From Candidatus Woesearchaeota archaeon (GTDB taxonomy: Archaea > Nanobdellota > Nanobdellia > Woesearchaeales > GW2011-AR4): 11,902 nt of DNA. Both the position numbers and the translations under genes were made by a program. The stretch covers positions 1-11,902 of the forward strand of contig JACQSQ010000037.1 in NCBI GenBank assembly GCA_016211245.1, given 5' to 3'. Below, one piece after another: positions 1 to 4,901 of this stretch. The notes beneath the pieces are model-generated. The model made no database searches and was not told where the DNA came from. It worked only from the letters and a program-made list of their open reading frames with translations. Numbering within the stretch: position 1 is the first letter of the stretch; every line of letters starts with the position of its first letter.

Positions 1-95
1 AAAAATATAACAAAGATAAATTAAACAAATCAGTAAAGGCTTATAATAATAAAAAAATCCTGGAAGATGCAATCAAGCAAATCAGAAAATTATAA
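1..95 (+). CDS. 3' end of an unidentified protein (partial)
   Basis: An open frame enters from the left edge (first full codon at 3) and ends with TAA at 93-95. The 30 visible residues are Lys/Asn/Ile rich and end in a stretch that would form an amphipathic helix (ILEDAIKQIRKL). This is too little to name a family. Its stop lies in the palindrome TTATAA at 90-95, which also contains the stop of the convergent HAD gene, so the two coding regions overlap by 6 bases. The reading frame is clear, but coding is inferred only from its openness and helix-like composition. Confidence 0.5.
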   Translation, partial: KYNKDKLNKSVKAYNNKKILEDAIKQIRKL

Positions 96-746
96 TATAT
101 GCTTCAGAATCTCCCTCAAATCCTTTTTGTCTATGACGACATCAGCCACTTGCTTCAGCTCATCATATTCGCAGTTAAATGCTATGCCCAAGCCTGCTTC
201 CTCTATTATTTTCAAGTCATTCAAATAATCTCCAACAAAAACGCATTCCTGTAGGCTGATGCCTTCCCTCTCAGCTATTTTCTTTAACGCCAGTGCCTTT
301 CCATCCAAATCATATTCTGTCGCTTCAACTTTATCTATATTACCATCTCCATCAAAATAAATCCTGCTTAAGAATACGTCATCAAAGAAATCTTCATAAT
401 TGGGTATGAATTTTTCCAGTATTATGTTCAAAGAGCCGGAAATTACCGCTAATTTTATGCCTCTTTTTTTAAGCTCGTTTAAGGTTTCCATTGCCCCTTC
501 CATCAGGCTCAAGCCATTTAGCGCCAATAAGAAGTCTTCCCTGGTTGCATTTCTTTCCCGCCACAAATTTATATCATGCTCCGCCCACTCCTTATAGGTT
601 ATCTCTCCGTTAAAAAACTTTCTTTTGGCATCTTCCCTCCTGTGCCCGTCAGTCTGAAAATGGTCATGAAAAACCTGCCATGAGAATTTCACGTTGTCTA
701 TCAAAGTACCGTCAACATCAAAGCAGACCAGTTTATATTTGGGCAT
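90..746 (-). CDS. HAD-superfamily phosphatase, SerB-like
   Basis: This is a 218-residue haloacid-dehalogenase-fold hydrolase, probably a cytoplasmic phosphatase of small phosphorylated metabolites. Motif I is FDVDGT (nucleophile D10, general acid D12), motif II is the Ser of VISGS (S103), motif III is a Lys near K150, and motif IV is GDYLND (D173, D177, Mg binding). Residues about 18-85 form a helical cap of the type seen in phosphoserine-phosphatase-like members, and the length fits that group. The substrate cannot be read from the sequence, so SerB function is only one option. The ATG at 744-746 gives the motif-I strand its normal position; no Shine-Dalgarno is visible. It follows padR on the same strand after 24 bases and may be co-transcribed with it. 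Confidence 0.85.
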   Translation of the reverse strand: MPKYKLVCFDVDGTLIDNVKFSWQVFHDHFQTDGHRREDAKRKFFNGEITYKEWAEHDINLWRERNATREDFLLALNGLSLMEGAMETLNELKKRGIKLAVISGSLNIILEKFIPNYEDFFDDVFLSRIYFDGDGNIDKVEATEYDLDGKALALKKIAEREGISLQECVFVGDYLNDLKIIEEAGLGIAFNCEYDELKQVADVVIDKKDLREILKHIL

Positions 747-770
747 TTTAAAGCGGATTATTCATAAAAA

Positions 771-1085
771 TCACCGGCAGCATTTGTGAAAATCATCTTC
801 CATGTCATAAAATATTTCGCAGAATTTTTTAGTGGCTGCTGCTATTTCTTTTTTGCCCTTTTTTGTCAGCCTGTATTTCTTGGCTTTGCCGGGGCTTTTG
901 ACCTCTTCTATAAAGCCGCTTTGGCTCAATGATTTAAGGACAGGATAGATTGTCCCGGGGCTTGGTTTTGAACCTCGCCTGCTCTTCAGCTCTTCCCGTA
1001 TCTCGTCTCCAGACATGTTGCCCTTGCTAATCAGCTTCAGGACTATAAAGCTCAGGAATCCCTTCATTTCGCAACATTCTTTCAT
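771..1085 (-). CDS. PadR-family transcriptional regulator with Cys pairs at both ends
   Basis: This 104-residue winged-helix protein matches the PadR family. Residues 8-60 carry the characteristic run from KGFLSFIVLKLI through MSGDEI to PSPGTIYPVLKSLSQSGFIE, followed by the wing with KAKKYRLTKKGK (about 67-78). PadR proteins are usually dimeric repressors released by a ligand. Five cysteines stand out: C4-C5, C89 and C102-C103, so both termini carry a CC pair. This would suit metal or thiol sensing, although that is an inference. The start at 1083-1085 is supported by a TATA box centred about 29 nt upstream, implying a leaderless message; a later Met at codon 7 is possible but would drop the first CC pair. 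The gene is divergent from a Cys-rich protein gene, and palindromes in the shared region suggest autoregulation. Confidence 0.88.
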   Translation of the reverse strand: MKECCEMKGFLSFIVLKLISKGNMSGDEIREELKSRRGSKPSPGTIYPVLKSLSQSGFIEEVKSPGKAKKYRLTKKGKKEIAAATKKFCEIFYDMEDDFHKCCR

Positions 1086-1110
1086 ATATAAGCCAAATAC
1101 CGCAAAGGGT

Positions 1111-1118
1111 ATTTATAA
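1111..1118 (-). promoter_or_regulatory. TATA box of the padR gene
   Basis: The minus strand reads TTATAAAT, centred about 29 nt before the padR ATG and with no Shine-Dalgarno between. This is the normal archaeal box-to-start distance for a leaderless transcript. The palindrome at 1129-1144 begins only 10 bases upstream of this box, where a bound repressor would hinder TBP/TFB. Confidence 0.6.
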
Positions 1119-1128
1119 TTTTCCATTA

Positions 1129-1144
1129 TATCGTATAACCGATA
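1129..1144. promoter_or_regulatory. Candidate PadR operator 1 (TATCG-N6-CGATA)
   Basis: TATCGTATAACCGATA is an inverted repeat with 5-bp half-sites TATCG/CGATA. It is nearly identical to a second copy 30 bp downstream, differing only in the spacer. It lies just upstream of both the padR TATA box (minus strand) and the TATA box of the divergent Cys-rich cluster, so it could control both. Confidence 0.72.
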
Positions 1145-1146
1145 CA

Positions 1147-1154
1147 TTTATATA
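1147..1154 (+). promoter_or_regulatory. TATA box of the Cys-rich cluster
   Basis: TTTATATA lies between the two palindromes. At the usual 25-27 nt spacing, transcription would start near 1176, just beyond operator 2. The leader would then carry the GGAGG sites before 1206 and 1293. Confidence 0.65.
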
Positions 1155-1158
1155 TTAG

Positions 1159-1174
1159 TATCGTATATCCGATA
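1159..1174. promoter_or_regulatory. Candidate PadR operator 2 (TATCG-N6-CGATA)
   Basis: TATCGTATATCCGATA has the same half-sites as operator 1, and the start-to-start distance is exactly 30 bp, about three helical turns, so two dimers would bind the same face of the DNA. It occupies the space between the TATA box and the expected start site, a classic archaeal repressor position. Confidence 0.72.
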
Positions 1175-1205
1175 TTGGATTTTAAAAGGCAAAAGGAGGC
1201 TGAAA

Positions 1206-1250
1206 ATGGAAGGCAAGGGAAAAGGCGGATGCTGTCGAATAATTTTTTAA
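1206..1250 (+). CDS. 14-residue CC-containing peptide (candidate small ORF)
   Basis: An ATG follows the strong ribosome-binding site AAAGGAGG (1192-1199) by 6 bases and opens a 14-codon frame, MEGKGKGGCCRIIF, ending at TAA. It would be the first reading frame on the mRNA driven by the operator-flanked promoter. The quality of the binding site and the tandem Cys codons argue for translation; its length argues against certainty. It could be a metal-binding micropeptide, a leader peptide, or the remnant of a longer gene. The T-rich run that begins inside its last codons and continues to about 1256 could act as a partial terminator between it and the next gene. Confidence 0.42.
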   Translation: MEGKGKGGCCRIIF

Positions 1251-1292
1251 TTTTTAGTGTGATAGAAATTTTTTGAGTTCGGAGGCGACAAA

Positions 1293-1613
1293 ATGTGCGA
1301 ATGCGAAGAAGGAAAATGCAATTGCTCAAATGAGTGCAATGAGCAAAGTTGTGGTTGCGAAAGTGAATGTAGATGCTGTGAAGGAGAATGCAGTAAGCTT
1401 GATATGCTCCTTTACATGGCAAAAGGTGCCAAGATGGAGCTTTTGAAGGAGAAGATGAAAGAAAGGCTTGAAGCTGCAGCCGGCAAAAATCTTGATAAGG
1501 CTGCAGATCTGATTGTTGAGGCTTTATTGGAACAGTATAAGGCGGAGGGCGACCTTTCAAAGAAAAAACTGGAATTGAGCGAAAAGCTGGATAAAATATT
1601 CAGCGAGGATTAA
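1293..1613 (+). CDS. Metallothionein-like Cys-rich protein with helical tail
   Basis: The 106-residue protein has 11 cysteines within residues 2-33, arranged as four CxC motifs, one CC and isolated Cys among Glu and Asn, with no aromatic residues. This is a metallothionein-like metal cluster or storage segment. Residues 34-106 form a highly charged, probably helical domain (KLDMLLYMAKGAK onward) without cysteines. I recognise no named family for the whole protein. GGAGG at 1281-1285 sits 7 bases before the ATG, which fixes the start. It is probably cytoplasmic, since there is no signal peptide. Its position divergent from a Cys-rich PadR regulator, behind a promoter flanked by operator-like palindromes, suggests induction by metals or thiol stress. 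A structural zinc-binding role in a complex remains possible. Confidence 0.8.
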   Translation: MCECEEGKCNCSNECNEQSCGCESECRCCEGECSKLDMLLYMAKGAKMELLKEKMKERLEAAAGKNLDKAADLIVEALLEQYKAEGDLSKKKLELSEKLDKIFSED

Positions 1614-1683
1614 TTATATTTAGTTAGCTATGTGCGGCCAGCTTCCCCTCTTTGCCGGCCCATATAGTTTTTAAAGTGGGAAT

Positions 1684-2178
1684 ATGGACTACGATTCAAA
1701 AATAGCCAAGGCAAGAAATTTTTCCGACATATTTGAAATAGTGAAAGAGGCCGTTTATGAATATCTCGGGGCAGAGCAGGCTGGCCTGATGGTAGGGGTC
1801 ACTGACCTGGGCTCATACCAGAACGGGTTTATAGGGGCTTTTTATTCCTTTAATTCAAATTCAATCATTATAAACAAAAGACCCTTGGCCAGGATACTTC
1901 AAACAAACCCTTCCATTTACAATTACTACCTGTTTCACGTGATGCTGCACGAGTATATTCATTCCATAGGATCTTACGATGAGGCGCAGACAAGGCTGCT
2001 GGTGCACGAGATAAGCGGCCATTATTTTGGCAATGGGCATGTGGTTACACAGCTTGCTTCAAATATAGAAAAGTTTATACCAAACTTAACATTCCCTGAA
2101 GGGCTCATAGAGCCAACCGACATCAATATAGAATTTGTGAAGGGGATTGACAGGAAGAATATCAATTATATAAATTAA
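1684..2178 (+). CDS. HExxH metallopeptidase-like protein
   Basis: This 164-residue protein contains HEYIH at residues 89-93 within MLHEYIHSIG, the zinc-binding motif of zincin peptidases (H89 and H93 as ligands, E90 as general base). A downstream H108-E109 or H113 is a candidate third ligand. No signal peptide or membrane segment is visible, so it is probably cytoplasmic. I cannot assign a named family, and protease activity is inferred from the motif and helix context only. The ATG at 1684 follows a GTGGGA stretch that could act as a weak binding site. It follows the Cys-rich gene by 70 bases and precedes the LUD gene by only 13, so it is likely in the same operon; an AT-rich box near 1616-1622 could add a second promoter. 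Confidence 0.78.
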   Translation: MDYDSKIAKARNFSDIFEIVKEAVYEYLGAEQAGLMVGVTDLGSYQNGFIGAFYSFNSNSIIINKRPLARILQTNPSIYNYYLFHVMLHEYIHSIGSYDEAQTRLLVHEISGHYFGNGHVVTQLASNIEKFIPNLTFPEGLIEPTDINIEFVKGIDRKNINYIN

Positions 2179-2191
2179 AGGAGGGAGAAAA

Positions 2192-2812
2192 ATGAATGCT
2201 GAATCAAAATACGAAACAATACCAGATGACCATATAGTGGAAAAAACTGCAGAAGCGCTTAAGAAAAATGGAATAAACACAATTATAACAAGAAATTCTG
2301 CAGAAGCAAAAAAAATAATTCTTGAATTGATACCACAAGGCGCTGAAGTAATGACAATGACTTCTACAACATCGGACTCAATAGACATAATAAACGAGCT
2401 AAACTCCGGAAATTATAATTCTGTCAGGAATAAGATTATGAAAATGGACAGGAATACCCAAAGCTTGGAGATGCAAAAGCTCGGAGCTGCTCCAGAATAT
2501 GTTGTTGGAAGCGTTCATGCAGTCACTCAGGACGGAAAAGCAATGATTGCTTCAGCAACAGGAAGCCAACTGCCAGCTTACGCTTACGGCTCAAGCAAAG
2601 TAATATGGGCTGTTGGGGCCCAAAAGATAGTGAAGAATTTTGAGGAAGGGCTAAAGAGAATATATGATTACACCCTTCCTTTGGAAAGCGAGAGGGCAAG
2701 AAAGGCGTATGGAGTCCCGGGAAGCGCAGTCAACAAGCTGCTTGTAATAAACAATGAAGCTAAGCCCGGCAGAATCACAATGATAATCATAAAAGAAAAA
2801 CTTGGGTTTTGA
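2192..2812 (+). CDS. LUD-domain protein (LutC/YkgG, DUF162 family)
   Basis: The 206 residues match the LUD domain known from LutC/YkgG and the LutB N-terminus, proteins linked to lactate oxidation and other redox metabolism. Supporting stretches are the opening helix with HIVEKTAEALKKNGI, the segment MTMTSTTSDSIDIINEL, the core AVTQDGKAMIASATGSQLP (about 110-128), and KVIWAVGAQKIVKNFEEGLKRI. Family members share this Rossmann-like core with a conserved glycine-rich strand. LutA and LutB partners are absent here, so a lactate role is doubtful; it may be a solitary archaeal LUD protein acting on another substrate. GGAGGG about 7-8 bases before the ATG fixes the start. It is tightly spaced with the genes on both sides. 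Confidence 0.85.
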   Translation: MNAESKYETIPDDHIVEKTAEALKKNGINTIITRNSAEAKKIILELIPQGAEVMTMTSTTSDSIDIINELNSGNYNSVRNKIMKMDRNTQSLEMQKLGAAPEYVVGSVHAVTQDGKAMIASATGSQLPAYAYGSSKVIWAVGAQKIVKNFEEGLKRIYDYTLPLESERARKAYGVPGSAVNKLLVINNEAKPGRITMIIIKEKLGF

Positions 2813-2821
2813 GGTGTTGGC

Positions 2822-3151
2822 ATGGCAAAAGTGAAGTTTATAACGATTGAGCAATTATTGGAGATGATTGAAAACAAAGAGGAATTCAAGCTCGTTGATG
2901 TCCTCAGGGAAGGCGACTTCAAAGAAGGGCATATTCCCGGAGCAATAAACATACCAGTCGGTAATCTGAAGAATGAAGCTCCGAAGCAGTTAAATAAAAC
3001 AGACAGGATTGTTGTATACTGCGGAAGCTACCAGTGCCACGCAAGCACAAATGCGGCAAGGATATTGCTTGAGATGGGATACGGGAATACTGTGGATTTC
3101 AAGGGCGGCAAGAAGACCTGGACGGATGAAGGGTTTGAACTGGAAAAATGA
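2822..3151 (+). CDS. Single-domain rhodanese (sulfurtransferase-like)
   Basis: The 109 residues form one rhodanese domain: strand and loop LVDVLREGDFKEGHIPGA (24-41), then IPVGNL, then the active-site loop VVYCGSYQCHAS with catalytic Cys at C68 and a second Cys at C72, and the closing FKGGKKTWTDEGF. Such proteins carry persulfide sulfur on the active Cys for thiosulfate transfer, sulfur trafficking or redox protection. The CGSYQC loop fits a sulfurtransferase rather than a phosphatase-type loop. It starts 9 bases after the LUD stop with GAGGTG as binding site. Its place in a cluster with a Cys-rich protein suggests a role in sulfur or thiol handling, which is inference. Confidence 0.92.
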   Translation: MAKVKFITIEQLLEMIENKEEFKLVDVLREGDFKEGHIPGAINIPVGNLKNEAPKQLNKTDRIVVYCGSYQCHASTNAARILLEMGYGNTVDFKGGKKTWTDEGFELEK

Positions 3152-3161
3152 TTTGTTTATA

Positions 3162-3665
3162 ATGAAAAAAACAAAATCAAATGAACCTATACATCCAAAA
3201 ACAGTGGTTGGACATGTACACCTTAAAGTTGCAGATTTAGAGCGTTCTGTAAAGTTCTATACAAAAGTTTTAGGATTTAAGGTTATGACAAGATATGGAG
3301 TTCAGGCTGCGTTTTTATCTGCAGACAGCTATCATCACCATATTGGATTGAACACATGGGAAAGTCTTGGAGGAAAGCAGCCTCCTCAAGGAAGCACAGG
3401 GTTGTATCATTTTGCCATTTTGGTTCCAAACAGAAAAGAGCTTGCAAAGATGTTCAAGAAGTTGATGGATCACAATTATCCGATTGAAGGCGCATCCGAT
3501 CATGGCGTAAGTGAAGCAATATATTTGAAAGACCCTGATGGAAATGGGATTGAGATTTACGCTGACAGGCCAAGAAAAAAATGGAAATATGATTCAAAGG
3601 GAAATTTAATTATGTGTACAAAAAGGATTGATATTGAGGATTTGATGAAAGAATTGGAGAAATAA
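3162..3665 (+). CDS. VOC/glyoxalase-fold protein (ring-cleavage dioxygenase-like)
   Basis: This 167-residue protein belongs to the vicinal oxygen chelate superfamily and resembles the N-terminal part of CatE-type extradiol dioxygenases. Two beta-alpha-beta-beta-beta modules are visible: residues 15-65 (VGHVHLKVADLERSVKFY) and 80-135 (LYHFAILVPN through DPDGNGIEIYAD). Candidate metal ligands are H18, H83 and E131. The open frame extends upstream to 3009, but that stretch overlaps the rhodanese out of frame and has no homology. The ATG at 3162, 10 bases after the rhodanese stop, gives the proper domain start. No Shine-Dalgarno is seen. The AT-rich third positions differ by eye from the preceding genes, which hints at separate acquisition. 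Substrate unknown; glyoxalase, thiol-transferase or dioxygenase chemistry are all possible. Confidence 0.88.
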   Translation: MKKTKSNEPIHPKTVVGHVHLKVADLERSVKFYTKVLGFKVMTRYGVQAAFLSADSYHHHIGLNTWESLGGKQPPQGSTGLYHFAILVPNRKELAKMFKKLMDHNYPIEGASDHGVSEAIYLKDPDGNGIEIYADRPRKKWKYDSKGNLIMCTKRIDIEDLMKELEK

Positions 3666-3720
3666 TAATTAAGATATGGAGCCAGATGAACCCCGTTGCT
3701 GCGCCTGAAACAAAATAACT

Positions 3721-3735
3721 AAAGTATTTTACTTT
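3721..3735. terminator. Small perfect hairpin downstream of the VOC gene
   Basis: AAAGTA-TTT-TACTTT is a perfect 6-bp stem with a three-base loop, 56 bases after the last gene of the plus-strand cluster. It is not followed by a strong U-run, so a role in termination or 3'-end stability is only possible. Confidence 0.2.
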
Positions 3736-3812
3736 CCCCATGCGAGATAATTAACCAAGTCTATTTATAAATGGTTCTATTTCTTGGAGATGTATCTATC
3801 CCGAAAATCATA

Positions 3813-3913
3813 TGCCCCTGCGGGGAATTGAACCCCGATCTTAAGGTAAATGCCTGAAGCAAAATTGCCTGCAGACCGCAACCTCACGTTCTGGTCCGTT
3901 ATACTACAGGGAC
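3813..3913 (-). tRNA. tRNA-Arg(GCG) with a 28-nt intron
   Basis: On the minus strand the acceptor stem GTCCCTG pairs with CAGGGGC (one G-U) and leaves discriminator A at 3813. The T arm is CGGGG-TTCAATT-CCCCG. The anticodon stem is TGAGG/CCTTA. The 28 nt at 3848-3875 are excess and fit an intron between positions 37 and 38; without it the loop reads TTGCGGA, anticodon GCG, and the mature RNA is 73 nt. The D-loop has GGA, with A20 typical of arginine tRNAs. The D-stem (GTAT/GAAC) is poor. CCA is not encoded. A TTTATAAA box lies 28 nt upstream. The anticodon depends on the inferred splice sites, so the amino-acid identity is less certain than the tRNA call. Confidence 0.75.
3848..3875 (-). other. 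Inferred archaeal intron in tRNA-Arg, position 37/38
   Basis: The proposed ends give bulge-helix-bulge geometry: 3-nt bulges GG|T and TT|A, a central four-position helix TTGC with GCAT (one T-T mismatch), and an inner helix CTG/CAG. This is the substrate shape of the archaeal tRNA splicing endonuclease. Confidence 0.68.
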
Positions 3914-3937
3914 ATAAATCAAAGTTATAAAATGTCT

Positions 3938-3945
3938 TTTATAAA
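3938..3945 (-). promoter_or_regulatory. TATA box of tRNA-Arg
   Basis: TTTATAAA is centred 28 nt upstream of the tRNA 5' end, a normal archaeal distance. Confidence 0.6.
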
Positions 3946-3994
3946 GGTTGTTGAATATTAGATTTACTACTTTTATATAGTAACAATAGAAAAA

Positions 3995-4002
3995 TTTATA
4001 TA
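3995..4002 (+). promoter_or_regulatory. TATA box of the GGDEF gene
   Basis: TTTATATA is centred about 26 nt before the ATG at 4025, predicting a start site at or next to the first codon, so a leaderless mRNA. A second AT-rich box (TTTATATAG, around 3972) lies further upstream. Confidence 0.6.
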
Positions 4003-4024
4003 TGATTAAATATGATTAAGGTAT

Positions 4025-4894
4025 ATGCCAAAATCTATAGATGAACTGATTGGCGGAGTGTGGATTAGGAGCAACATCACTACTGAAGGGATTGATAGAG
4101 ACTTATCAGAACTGGAAGATCCTTTTGATAGATTACGTTATTTATCTGAAGTTCTATCATTAGTGAATTTAGGACTTACAAAAACCAATGTAGTTAGAGT
4201 AGACCAAGATATAGGCCCTTATCTGATCAATCTTCAGAGAGCGGCTATAGTGGGTGTTATGGAAACAACCGTCACAGATGTGTTGACGGGTATGCACACC
4301 AGAAATCACATTGATGCTCCCAAAAGAGAACCAAAAGACAAATATGTTGTTTTAATGGTAGATATTGACAATTTCAAGAGAATAAATGATGCCTACGGCC
4401 ATACTGTTGGGGATATTGTGATTAAGAACGTGGCACGAGTGATATTAAGAAATTTAAGGGAATCGTACGTAGGCAGGTATGGTGGTGAGGAATTTTATGT
4501 AGAATTGGAGAGAACAGACAAAGAAGGGGGAAGGGTTGCTGCAGAGAGATTAAGAAGGGCTGTGGAAAATGAAGTTTTACCCTATGTATTAGAGGAACTT
4601 CAAAAAAGAGGCATTGTAACAAACGAATATATAAAGTCAGAAAAGATAACTGTAAGCATAGGAATAGCAGACGAAAGGCAAGGAGAAAAACCATTTAACG
4701 TAAGGGAACGGGCAGACAACGCACTATATTTTGCTAAAAGATTTGGAAGAAACAGGGTAGTCGCAGACGGAGATGACACCCTAAAATCGTTTAATTGGAG
4801 ACAGATTGCAGTCTACCATATTGCTGATGAAATAGGAACTTTAGGAAAACTGCTTACTGACGCTGCAATAAGAATGAAAACTTACCTTAGATAA
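4025..4894 (+). CDS. GGDEF-domain protein (diguanylate cyclase-like)
   Basis: The 289-residue soluble protein has a helical N-terminal part (1-80) of unknown type and a GGDEF domain at about 81-248. Signatures in order are TDVLTGMHTRN (84-94), MVDIDNFKRINDAYGHTVGD (111-130; metal D113, guanine-side N121/D122), GRYGGEEF (150-157, an active-type GGEEF), and the closing RADNALYFAKRFGRNRV. GGDEF enzymes make cyclic di-GMP from two GTP. The product-inhibition site RxxD before the signature reads RESY (145-148), so feedback control is probably lost. Residues 249-289 form a C-terminal helical tail. No transmembrane segment or PAS/GAF domain is recognisable. GGDEF domains are common in bacteria and rare in archaea. 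It converges with the helicase gene, the stops being 7 bases apart. Synthesis of another nucleotide is possible. Confidence 0.9.
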   Translation: MPKSIDELIGGVWIRSNITTEGIDRDLSELEDPFDRLRYLSEVLSLVNLGLTKTNVVRVDQDIGPYLINLQRAAIVGVMETTVTDVLTGMHTRNHIDAPKREPKDKYVVLMVDIDNFKRINDAYGHTVGDIVIKNVARVILRNLRESYVGRYGGEEFYVELERTDKEGGRVAAERLRRAVENEVLPYVLEELQKRGIVTNEYIKSEKITVSIGIADERQGEKPFNVRERADNALYFAKRFGRNRVVADGDDTLKSFNWRQIAVYHIADEIGTLGKLLTDAAIRMKTYLR

Positions 4895-4901
4895 TATAAA
4901 T

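Noticed and set aside
1126..1560. Minus-strand ORF of 144 codons opposite the Cys-rich gene
   Set aside because: It runs through the operator/TATA region and is antisense to a gene with a good binding site; the translation is low-complexity and resembles no protein.
3009..3161. N-terminal extension of the VOC protein frame
   Set aside because: It overlaps the rhodanese gene out of frame, shows no domain, and the VOC fold begins properly after the ATG at 3162.
3676..3708. Ten-residue frame ending in RCCA after the VOC gene
   Set aside because: The CC recalls the small peptide at 1206, but there is no ribosome-binding site and the frame is too short to support.
3755..3787. CCAAG/CTTGG inverted repeat around a TTTATAAA box
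   Set aside because: The arms are only 5 bp, spaced widely, with no gene at the right distance.
3848..3880. Reading the tRNA as tRNA-Cys because TCTGCAG occurs in it
   Set aside because: No five-pair anticodon stem can be made around that GCA, and the D region would become far too long; the intron model fits better.
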